A stretch of 64,000 bases of DNA from the NCBI RefSeq assembly GCF_027158205.1, contig NZ_JAPVLU010000038.1, positions 30,714-94,713 of the forward strand. Direction: 5' to 3'. This DNA comes from Streptomyces sp. H39-S7. Lineage in GTDB: Bacteria; Actinomycetota; Actinomycetes; Streptomycetales; Streptomycetaceae. Each line of letters begins with the position of its first letter. Position 1 is the first letter of the stretch. The notes under the pieces were generated by a model. It saw nothing but the letters and a program-made list of their open reading frames with translations, ran no database searches and was not told the DNA's origin. Position numbers and translations under genes: made by a program. Shown piece after piece: positions 16,178 through 23,797 of the stretch.

Positions 16178-16190
16178 ATACAAGCTGTAT
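16178..16190. promoter_or_regulatory. Possible operator upstream of the GH3 gene
   Basis: ATACA (16178-16182) and TGTAT (16186-16190) form a 13-base inverted repeat in a locally AT-rich patch about 130 bases before the GH3 start. GntR-family sites can look like this, but the arms are short. Confidence 0.3.
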
Positions 16191-16321
16191 AGGCTCGGCG
16201 TCGCAATATGGGATGAATCGGTCAGTTCTTGTCGTCATCGCGGCTTCACGGGCCGGGAAGTGACCGGACGTCACCGAATCCTCCTCTCACAGCTTCGGTG
16301 ATCACCGACTAGGAGACGCCC

Positions 16322-19228
16322 GTGCCAGGCACTCCCCACCTTCCCCCTCCGGCCCGGCGCGGGACCCGTCGCGGGCGCCCGCGGCACCTCGCCGTCCTGC
16401 TCGTCGCGGCCCTGTCGACGAGCCTGACGCCCGCGGTCGCCGGGTCGGCGGCGCAGGCCGCGCCGGGCTCGGAGCCCGTCCCCTGCGGGATCACGACGGC
16501 GGCGCTGAACCGGCCCGCCACCGCCTCGTCGACCGAGCGCGCCGACACCCCGGCCGCCGCGGCCTTCGACGGCAACGCGGGCACCCGCTGGTCCAGCGCC
16601 GCCACCGACCCGCAGTGGCTCCAGGTCGACCTCGGCGCCGACCGGGAGATCTGCGGAGCGCAACTGGCCTGGGAGACCGCGTACGCGAAGGCGTACCGGA
16701 TCCAGGTCTCCGACGACGGCGCCGAGTGGACCACCGTCCACGACACCACCGCGGGCCAGGGCGGCATCGAGACGGTCGCGCTGAAGGGCACCGGCCGCTA
16801 CGTGCGGCTGACCGGCCTCCAGCGGGCCACCGAGTGGGGCTACTCGCTCTGGGATTTCAGCGTCCTGACCCCCGGCGGCACCGGCGGCGCGCCCGGCGGC
16901 GGCGACGGCACCTGCCCCTGGGCCGACTCCAGCGCGCCCGTGGCCGACCGCGTCACGCAGCTCATGGCCCGGATGACGCAGTCCCAGAAGATCCAGATGC
17001 TGCACGGCACCGGCAACAGGACGCCGTACGTCGGGAACCTATCCGCGATCCCGTCCCTGTGCATCCCGTCGGTGGGCCTCCACGACGGTCCCGGCGGGGT
17101 GGGCGGCGGCCTGACCGGCGTGACCCAGCTGCCTTCGGCCGTGTCGTCCGCCGCCACCTGGGACACCGGTCTGCAGCAGCGGTACGGCTCCGTCGCCGGG
17201 AAGGAGTTCGCGGGCAAGGGTGCCGACGTGGCCCTCGGCCCGACGCTCAACATCGTGCGCGACCCGCGCTGGGGCCGCGCTTTCGAGACCTACAGCGAGG
17301 ACCCGTACCTGTCCGGGGAGATGGCCGTCGCCAACATCCGCGGCATCCAGGGCGAGGGCGTCATGGCGCAGGCCAAACACGTGGCGGTCTACAACCAGGA
17401 GACCAACCGCAACGGGCCCAAGGACAACGCGATCGTCGACACCCGCACCCTGCAGGAGATCTACCTGCCCGGGTTCCAGACCGCGGTCAGCAAGGGCGCG
17501 GCCGCCTCCGTGATGTGCGGCTACAGCACCGTCAACGGCGCCTACGACTGCCAGCACCCGTATCTGCTGAACACCGCCCTCTACGAGCAGGCGGACTTCG
17601 GCGGGTTCGTCACCAGCGACTGGGGCGGGACGCACTCCACCGTGGAGTCCGCGAACAGCGGCATGACGATGGAGATGCCCGGCGGGTCCTTCTACTCCAA
17701 CCTCCTCGCCCAGGCCGTCGCCGACGGCAAGGTCACCCAGGCCACGCTCGACACCATGGTGAGCCGGGTGCTCACCCAGATGTTCGCCTTCGGCCTCTTC
17801 GACAAGCAGCGCACCGGATCGACCACCGCCGTGGTGACCTCCGCCGCCCACCGGGCGACCGCCCGTCAGATCGCCGAGCAGGGCAGCGTCCTGCTGAAGA
17901 ACACCGGTCTGCTGCCGCTGTCGACGGCGTCGACGCACTCGATCGCGCTGCTCGGCCCCGACGCCGGCGCGGGCGTGCGCAGCGTGGGCGGCGGCAGCGC
18001 CGTCGTGACCAGCTCCGGCACCGTCTCGCCGCTGACCGGGATCCAGAACCGGGTCGCGGGCACCGGCACCACGGTCCAGTACAACGACGGGAAGGACATC
18101 GCTGCCGCGGTCGCTCTGGCCCGCGCCTCCGACGTGGCGGTCGTCTGCGTCGGGTACATGGAGGGGGAGGGCGCCGACCTGAAGGGCATCGACCTGACGG
18201 CCGCGCAGAACGATCTGGTGACGCAGGTCGCCGCGGCCAACCCCAGGACCGTGGTGGTCCTCAACACCGGCTCCGCCGTCACCATGCCGTGGCTGGGCCG
18301 GGTCCAGGCCGTACTGGAGGAGTGGTACGCCGGGCAGGAGGTCGGCAACGCCGTCGCCCGGCTGCTGTTCGGCGACACGAACCCGTCGGGGAAGCTGCCT
18401 GTCACCTTCCCCGCGAGCCTGGCCGACGTGCCCGCGCACACCGCGGCCCAGTGGCCCGGCACCGACGGCACCGTGCAGTACTCGGAGGGCCTGAAGGTCG
18501 GCTACCGGTGGTACGACGCGGGTGACGTCACCCCGCTGTTCCCGTTCGGGTTCGGGCTGTCGTACACGACGTTCTCCTTCTCCGGCCTCCAGGTCGGCAC
18601 GCCGGACGCGAGCGGCGCCACCACCGTCTCCGCGACCGTCACCAACACCGGCGACCGCGCCGGCGCGGAGATCGCCCAGCTCTACGTCGGCGCTCCGGCC
18701 TCGACGGGTGAACCGGTCCGGCAGCTCAGGGGGTTCCAGCGGGTCGAGTTGCAGCCGGGGGAGAGCGGGCGGGTGGCGTTCACCGTCACCGCGCACGATC
18801 TGGCGCACTGGTCGGACACCACGGACGGCTGGACGACCACCCCGGGCGCGTACCGGATCCTGGTCGGCGCCTCGTCCCGCGACCTGCCGCTGACCGGAAC
18901 CCTGACGGTCGGCACACCGCTCTCGGCCAGGACCGTGACCGGCACCGCGACCGCCACGGGCAGCGTCGCCGTGACCAACCCGCACGGCATGAGCAGCCGG
19001 ACCGGTGCTCCGGTCCGGCTGGCGATCGCGGCCCGGACCACCGGCTCCGCTGGGCCCGCACCGGTCTTCGCCGCGACCGGGCTGCCGAAGGGGCTGTCGA
19101 TCAGCCGGGCCGGGGTGATCTCCGGTACGGCGACCGCACCGGGCACCAGCACGGTCTCCGTCACCGCGACCGCCCCCACCGGCGCGACCGGCACCGCCGG
19201 CTTCGTGTGGACCGTCAGCCGGTCCTGA
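16322..19228 (+). CDS. Secreted GH3 glycosidase with F5/8-type carbohydrate-binding domain
   Basis: A 968-residue exported enzyme. A Sec signal of about 47 residues (after RRGRPRH, cleavage near AQA-APG) is followed by a discoidin/F5/8C-type domain (about 60-190; RWSSAATDPQWLQVDLG). Then come GH3 N-terminal barrel and C-terminal domains with the nucleophile Asp in GGFVTSDWGGTHS, and a fibronectin-like domain near 745-860 that is typical of GH3 beta-glucosidases and xylosidases. The last 90 residues resemble a putative Ig-like domain (ATGLPKGLSISRAGVISGT). It would release sugars from plant or microbial polysaccharide outside the cell. GTG 16322 has GGAG upstream. No transporter is adjacent. 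Beta-glucosidase versus beta-xylosidase is undecided. Confidence 0.9.
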   Translation: MPGTPHLPPPARRGTRRGRPRHLAVLLVAALSTSLTPAVAGSAAQAAPGSEPVPCGITTAALNRPATASSTERADTPAAAAFDGNAGTRWSSAATDPQWLQVDLGADREICGAQLAWETAYAKAYRIQVSDDGAEWTTVHDTTAGQGGIETVALKGTGRYVRLTGLQRATEWGYSLWDFSVLTPGGTGGAPGGGDGTCPWADSSAPVADRVTQLMARMTQSQKIQMLHGTGNRTPYVGNLSAIPSLCIPSVGLHDGPGGVGGGLTGVTQLPSAVSSAATWDTGLQQRYGSVAGKEFAGKGADVALGPTLNIVRDPRWGRAFETYSEDPYLSGEMAVANIRGIQGEGVMAQAKHVAVYNQETNRNGPKDNAIVDTRTLQEIYLPGFQTAVSKGAAASVMCGYSTVNGAYDCQHPYLLNTALYEQADFGGFVTSDWGGTHSTVESANSGMTMEMPGGSFYSNLLAQAVADGKVTQATLDTMVSRVLTQMFAFGLFDKQRTGSTTAVVTSAAHRATARQIAEQGSVLLKNTGLLPLSTASTHSIALLGPDAGAGVRSVGGGSAVVTSSGTVSPLTGIQNRVAGTGTTVQYNDGKDIAAAVALARASDVAVVCVGYMEGEGADLKGIDLTAAQNDLVTQVAAANPRTVVVLNTGSAVTMPWLGRVQAVLEEWYAGQEVGNAVARLLFGDTNPSGKLPVTFPASLADVPAHTAAQWPGTDGTVQYSEGLKVGYRWYDAGDVTPLFPFGFGLSYTTFSFSGLQVGTPDASGATTVSATVTNTGDRAGAEIAQLYVGAPASTGEPVRQLRGFQRVELQPGESGRVAFTVTAHDLAHWSDTTDGWTTTPGAYRILVGASSRDLPLTGTLTVGTPLSARTVTGTATATGSVAVTNPHGMSSRTGAPVRLAIAARTTGSAGPAPVFAATGLPKGLSISRAGVISGTATAPGTSTVSVTATAPTGATGTAGFVWTVSRS

Positions 19229-19234
19229 CCCCGG

Positions 19235-19255
19235 CGGCGCGGCCGGTCCGCGCCG
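19235..19255. terminator. Hairpin between convergent GH3 and M4 genes
   Basis: CGGCGCGG (19235-19242) pairs with CCGCGCCG (19248-19255) over a 5-base loop. It lies 6 bases after the GH3 stop and could serve both convergent genes. Confidence 0.55.
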
Positions 19256-19276
19256 TGGCGCCGCGCTCCCGCGCCG

Positions 19277-20350
19277 TCACGAGCGGCCGGTCACGTTGAC
19301 GCCGGTCCACGCGGCGGCGACCGCCGCGTACTGGCTACTGGCCGCCCCGTACAGGTCGCGCGCCGCGTTGAGGGTCGCGGTCCGGGCCGTGTGGTAATTG
19401 GCGTTGGACGTCAGGTACACGGTCAGCGCCCGGTACCAGATCGCCGCCGCGCTGTTCTGCCCGATGCCGGTGAGTACCGAGCCGTCGGCGGTCGGGCTGT
19501 TGTAGGAGATGCCGTTGACGACCCGGGGGCCGCTGCCCTCGGCGAGCAGGAAGAAGAAGTGGTTGGCGATCCCCGACGCCAGGTGCGGGTCGAGACTGGG
19601 GACCGACGTCGACCAGTAGTCGGGTGAGGCGCCGTCCCGGGAGGGCCGGTCCATGTAGCGCAGCGGGGTGCCGTTCCCGTTGAGGTTGGCCTTCTCGCCG
19701 ATGAGGTAGTCGGGCACGTCGGCCGGGATGCCGGCGTAGAACTCCACCATGGTGGCGAAGATGTCGGAGGTGCCCTCGTTGAGCGCGCCCGCCTCGCCGC
19801 TGTAGCCGAGCCCGGCGGTGGCGGAGGTGACGCCGTGGGTGATCTCGTGCGCGCCGATGTCGATGGTGGTCAGCGGATGGGCGTTGTCCGATCCGTCGCC
19901 GTAGCTGACGCAGCCGCAGGCGTCGCTCCAGAAGACGTTGGCGTAGTTGCTGCCGTAGTGGACGACGCTGCGGATGCCCTTGCCGTCGTTCCTGACGCCG
20001 AGGCGCTGGAACGTGTACTTGAAGTAGTCCCACACGGAGACGGCGGCGAACTGGGCGTCGACGCCCGCGGACTGGATGTTGGTGGGAAGGCCGTTGCCCC
20101 AGATGTTGTCCGCGTCGGTGAGGACGGCATTGGTCCGGCCGTTGACGGTGACGGTGTTGCCGCGGGTCGGGTCCTGCAGCAGGTAGGCCGCCGCCGTCCT
20201 CGTGGTGGTCAGCGGGACCTTGCCGTCGTGCACCCCGTAGCCCGTGCCGAGGGCGGGGGAGTCAGCGGCCGCCGCGGTGCCCGAGCCCATGACCGACGCC
20301 AGCAGCGCCGCGGCCGCGAGAACGGCCCCCGCGGTGAGTCTCCGTCGCAT
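19277..20350 (-). CDS. Secreted M4 neutral metalloprotease lacking a propeptide
   Basis: A 357-residue thermolysin-family protease. A Sec signal (MRRRLTAGAVLAAAALLASV, cleavage near AAA-ADSP) is followed almost at once by the catalytic domain. Zinc and catalytic residues are in IDIGAHEITHGVTS and the third ligand in GALNEGTSDIFATMVE. The second-domain His is in YHTARTAT or nearby. M4 enzymes usually carry a 150-200 residue FTP/PepSY propeptide that keeps them inactive and helps folding. Here only about 30 residues lie between signal and mature domain, so folding must be chaperoned otherwise. ATG 20350 has GAGAGG upstream. It is divergent from the wax ester synthase gene, with an inverted repeat between. 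Confidence 0.9.
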   Translation of the reverse strand: MRRRLTAGAVLAAAALLASVMGSGTAAAADSPALGTGYGVHDGKVPLTTTRTAAAYLLQDPTRGNTVTVNGRTNAVLTDADNIWGNGLPTNIQSAGVDAQFAAVSVWDYFKYTFQRLGVRNDGKGIRSVVHYGSNYANVFWSDACGCVSYGDGSDNAHPLTTIDIGAHEITHGVTSATAGLGYSGEAGALNEGTSDIFATMVEFYAGIPADVPDYLIGEKANLNGNGTPLRYMDRPSRDGASPDYWSTSVPSLDPHLASGIANHFFFLLAEGSGPRVVNGISYNSPTADGSVLTGIGQNSAAAIWYRALTVYLTSNANYHTARTATLNAARDLYGAASSQYAAVAAAWTGVNVTGRS

Positions 20351-20436
20351 CTGACTGCCTCTCTGTCGCCGGCGCGGTGGCGCCCTGTCTCGTGGGGCGC
20401 CGGGTGGGCGCCGGGACGAAGCATGGCGGCGCGGCA

Positions 20437-20468
20437 CCAATTCTTGGCAGGGGCTTGTCAAGGATTGG
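20437..20468. promoter_or_regulatory. Inverted repeat between divergent M4 protease and WS/DGAT genes
   Basis: CCAATTCTTG (20437-20446) and CAAGGATTGG (20459-20468) match as an inverted repeat with 9 of 10 positions across a 12-base spacer. It is AT-richer than its surroundings and centred between two divergent starts, which suits a shared operator. Confidence 0.5.
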
Positions 20469-20570
20469 CGCGCCTTCGCCGGTCAGGAGGCCGGATACGG
20501 TCGGCCGGCGGCCGGAATCCGGCCTCATGTGCCCTGGACGGGGCCGGGGCTCCCCTCTACGGTTGCGATC

Positions 20571-21953
20571 GTGGACCGGATGAGCGCCTTGGATGCGGGT
20601 TTCTTCTTCATCGAGGACGAGAACGTGCCGATGCACGTGGGATCGGTCCTGGTGTTCGAGGGACCGGTGCCGTCGTACGGGGATGTCATCAGGCTGCTGG
20701 TGTCCAAACTCTCCGACGTGCCCCGCTACCGGCAGCGGGTGAAGAGCCTGCCGCTGAACCTGGGCCGGCCCGTCTGGGTCGACGACGAGCACTTCCAGAT
20801 CCTCTACCACCTGCGCCACACCGCGGTGCCCGCGCCGGGCGGCGACGACCAGCTGCGCAACCTCGCCGGCCGGCTCTTCGCCCAGCGCCTGGACCTCACG
20901 AAGCCGCTGTGGGAGATGTGGCTCGTGGAAGGGCTGGAGGGCGGCCGCTGGGCGCTCATCTCCAAGGTGCACCACTGCATGATCGACGGCATGGCCGGCA
21001 CCGACATGATGCAGCTGGTGCTGGACTGGCGAAAGGACATCGAGCTGTCCGAGCCCCGGCCCTGGACGCCGGAGCCGAGCCCGTCCACGCTCGACCTCGT
21101 CGCCGACGGGGTGCGCGACGCCGTGCTGACCCCGCTGGGACACCTGGCCGCCGTCCCCGCCCTGGCCCGGCGGCTGCGCAGCGGGTCGGAGCTGCTCGGC
21201 GTCGGCCGCGCCCTGGCCGGCAGCCTGCCGAGCACCGCCCGCCGGCTGACCACCCGCGCGGCCGGCTCACTGAACGGCTCCCTGGGCCCGCACCGCCGCT
21301 GGGTGTGGGCGAAGGCGGATCTGACGGAGACCAAGGCGATTCGCAACGTGACCGGCGGGACGGTCAACGACGTCATCCTCGCCGCGATCACCCGCGGCTT
21401 CCGCGACCTGCTGGAGAGCCGCGGTGAGCTGGCCGAGGGCATGGTGGTCCGCACGATGGTCCCGGTCTCCGTACGCTCGCGGGACCAGCGCAACAGGCTG
21501 GACAACCGGGTGAGCGCCGTCCTGCTGAACCTGCCGGTCAGCGATCCCGACCCGCGGGCGCGGCTCGCAGCGGTGCGCGAGCAGATGGACGACCTCAAGA
21601 GCAGCCGCCAGGCGGCCGGCGCGGAGGCGATCACCGGCATGGCGAACTTCGCGGCGCCGACCCTGCTGGCGCTGGGCTCGCGCACCGCCATGCGCTTTCC
21701 GCAGCAGTTCCTGCAGACGGTCACCACCAACGTTCCCGGCCCGCGGGTGCCGCTGTACCTGCTGGGCAGGCGGCTGGCCGAGATCTACCCGTACGTGCCG
21801 ATCGCCAGCACCATGCGGATCAGCGTCGGGATCTTCTCCTACCTCGGCCAGATCACCTTCGGCGTCAACGCCGACTTCGACGGGGTACCCGACGTCCAGG
21901 TGCTCGCGGACGGCATCCGCGCCGGCTTCGACGAGCTCCTCGCGCTGGCCTAG
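20571..21953 (+). CDS. Wax ester synthase/diacylglycerol acyltransferase (WS/DGAT)
   Basis: A 460-residue bifunctional acyltransferase that makes triacylglycerol or wax ester from acyl-CoA at the membrane face. The active-site motif HHCMIDG sits in KVHHCMIDGMAGTDMM (about residues 135-150). The start MSALDAGFFFIEDENVPMHVGSV and the C-terminal TNVPGPRVPLYLLGRR are family signatures. I chose GTG 20571 (VDRMSALD) because family members begin just before this motif; ATG 20580 is the alternative and neither has a strong ribosome site. Streptomyces stores TAG during stationary phase and antibiotic production. The gene appears monocistronic; the MFS gene follows after 156 bases. Confidence 0.9.
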   Translation: MDRMSALDAGFFFIEDENVPMHVGSVLVFEGPVPSYGDVIRLLVSKLSDVPRYRQRVKSLPLNLGRPVWVDDEHFQILYHLRHTAVPAPGGDDQLRNLAGRLFAQRLDLTKPLWEMWLVEGLEGGRWALISKVHHCMIDGMAGTDMMQLVLDWRKDIELSEPRPWTPEPSPSTLDLVADGVRDAVLTPLGHLAAVPALARRLRSGSELLGVGRALAGSLPSTARRLTTRAAGSLNGSLGPHRRWVWAKADLTETKAIRNVTGGTVNDVILAAITRGFRDLLESRGELAEGMVVRTMVPVSVRSRDQRNRLDNRVSAVLLNLPVSDPDPRARLAAVREQMDDLKSSRQAAGAEAITGMANFAAPTLLALGSRTAMRFPQQFLQTVTTNVPGPRVPLYLLGRRLAEIYPYVPIASTMRISVGIFSYLGQITFGVNADFDGVPDVQVLADGIRAGFDELLALA

Positions 21954-22109
21954 AACCGGTCCCGGCCCGACCGCGTACGGGGATCCGTCCGGCGGACCAC
22001 CGACCGAATGGCGGGGTCGTGCGGCCGGGCCTAGCCTCGGAAGGTGACCGTTTCGTTCCCTCCGGCCTGAGGCGCGGACCAGCGCGCGGGCCATCGCAGA
22101 GGCGCTGCC

Positions 22110-23735
22110 ATGACGGACTCCCAGCCGACACCCGCAACATCTGCCGCATCCCCGGAGCGGGGCCACGGCAGAGGTATCGCACTCCTCGTCATCTGTTCGT
22201 GCCAGTTGATGGTGGTCCTCGACATCACCATCGTGAACATCGCCCTGCCGCACATCCAGACCTCGCTCGGTTTCTCGACCGAGAACCTGTCCTGGGTCAT
22301 CAACGCCTACACGCTGACCTTCGGCGGACTGCTCCTGCTCGGCGGGCGGCTGGGCGACATCCTCGGCCGCCGCCGGGTCTTCACCTTCGGTGTGCTGCTC
22401 TTCGTGCTCGCCTCGCTGCTCGGCGGACTCTCGCAGGAATCCTGGCAGTTGCTCGCGGCCCGCTCGCTGCAGGGCGTCGGCGGCGCCATCGCCTCTCCCA
22501 CCGCCCTCGCGCTCATCACCACGACCTTCCGCGAAGGACCCGAGCGGAACAGGGCGTTCGGTGTGTTCGCCGCCGTCTCGGCGGGCGGCAGTGCGATCGG
22601 GCTGCTCGCGGGCGGTCTGCTCGTGGAGTGGCTCGACTGGCGCTGGGTCTTCTTCGTCAACGTGCCCATCGGCCTGCTGATCGTGCTCGCGACGCCCCGT
22701 TACATCCGGGAGTCCGAGCGCCACCCGGGCAACTTCGACATCCTCGGCGCGCTCACGTCCACCGTGGGTATGGTGCTGCTCGTCTACGGCTTCATCCGCG
22801 CCTCCAAGGACGGCTGGAGCGACAGCGTGACCATCGCGTCCTTCGTGGCGGCCGTGGTGCTCCTGTTCGTGTTCCTCACCGTCGAGCGCCGGTCGAAGCA
22901 GCCCATCACGCCGCTGTGGATGTTCCGGGACCGCAATCGCGCCGGCGTCTACGGGATCATGCTGAGCCTGTCCGCCGCGATCTTCGGGATGTTCTTCTTC
23001 CTGACGCTCTTCGTGCAGAACGTCCTGGCATTCAGTCCACTGCGGGCCGGCCTCGCCTTCCTGCCGGTGAGCGTGATCATCGCGGTCGCTGCGGGGTTCA
23101 CCTCGCAACTGCTGCCCAAGTGGGGACCCAAGCCCTTCATGGTGGTGGGGGCGGTCCTGGCCGCGGTGGGACTCGGCTGGCTGACGATGACCGATGTCGA
23201 CAGCTCGTACCTGGGCAGCATCCTCGGCCCCATCCTGGTCTTCGGCGCCGGCATGGGCCTGCAGTTCGTGTCACTGACGCTGATGGCGGTGTCGGGCGTC
23301 GAGCCGAAGGACACGGGCGCGGCCTCCGGGATCCTCAACGCCACCCAGCAGGTGGGCGGATCGCTCGGCCTGTCCGTCCTGGTCACCGTCTTCGGCACGG
23401 CCAGCCGCAACGAGGCCACCGACCAGGTCCCCCAGTTCCTGTCGCAGGCGTCCCCGGCCCAGCGGCTGGAGTTCCGCAGGACCGGGCAGCTCCCGTCGCC
23501 CTGGGGCGACCAGGTGCTGACGTCGGGCATCTCGAGCGCCTTCGTCGCCGCTGCCATCTTCGCCGTCGTCGGCGCCCTGATCGCCCTGCTGGTCATCCAG
23601 GTACGTCCCTCCGACCTGGAACGTCTCCAGGGTGGTGGCGCTGTCCCCCTCGTGCCGGCCGACGTCGGCGAGACGGCCTCCGGCACGCCGCCGGGGGCGT
23701 CCGGCCCGCGCGACGCTCCCCCTCCACACGGCTGA
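22110..23735 (+). CDS. DHA2-family (EmrB/QacA) MFS exporter
   Basis: A 541-residue membrane protein with about 14 hydrophobic spans. Motif A-like GGRLGDILGRRRVF and motif C-type SLQGVGGAIASPTALALI are present, as is VLDITIVNIALPHIQTSLG, the conserved first span of proton-coupled multidrug exporters. It probably expels toxic compounds or a secondary metabolite. The C-terminal tail of about 40 residues is polar. ATG 22110 is preceded by GAGGCGC, a modest ribosome site. No TetR-type regulator is next to it. The SpoIIE-type phosphatase starts 62 bases downstream on the same strand, so the two could share a transcript. Confidence 0.9.
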   Translation: MTDSQPTPATSAASPERGHGRGIALLVICSCQLMVVLDITIVNIALPHIQTSLGFSTENLSWVINAYTLTFGGLLLLGGRLGDILGRRRVFTFGVLLFVLASLLGGLSQESWQLLAARSLQGVGGAIASPTALALITTTFREGPERNRAFGVFAAVSAGGSAIGLLAGGLLVEWLDWRWVFFVNVPIGLLIVLATPRYIRESERHPGNFDILGALTSTVGMVLLVYGFIRASKDGWSDSVTIASFVAAVVLLFVFLTVERRSKQPITPLWMFRDRNRAGVYGIMLSLSAAIFGMFFFLTLFVQNVLAFSPLRAGLAFLPVSVIIAVAAGFTSQLLPKWGPKPFMVVGAVLAAVGLGWLTMTDVDSSYLGSILGPILVFGAGMGLQFVSLTLMAVSGVEPKDTGAASGILNATQQVGGSLGLSVLVTVFGTASRNEATDQVPQFLSQASPAQRLEFRRTGQLPSPWGDQVLTSGISSAFVAAAIFAVVGALIALLVIQVRPSDLERLQGGGAVPLVPADVGETASGTPPGASGPRDAPPPHG

Positions 23736-23797
23736 ACCGCCGGACTCATGCACTCCGGCCACTCGCTTACCGGGGTCAACAGAGGTAGACATAGGCC

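Noticed and set aside
16080..16263. Proline-rich repeat frame (VPVPPRVPVPPRVP) after the peptidase gene
   Set aside because: It is only the translation of an 18-base noncoding tandem repeat in a frame without a start.
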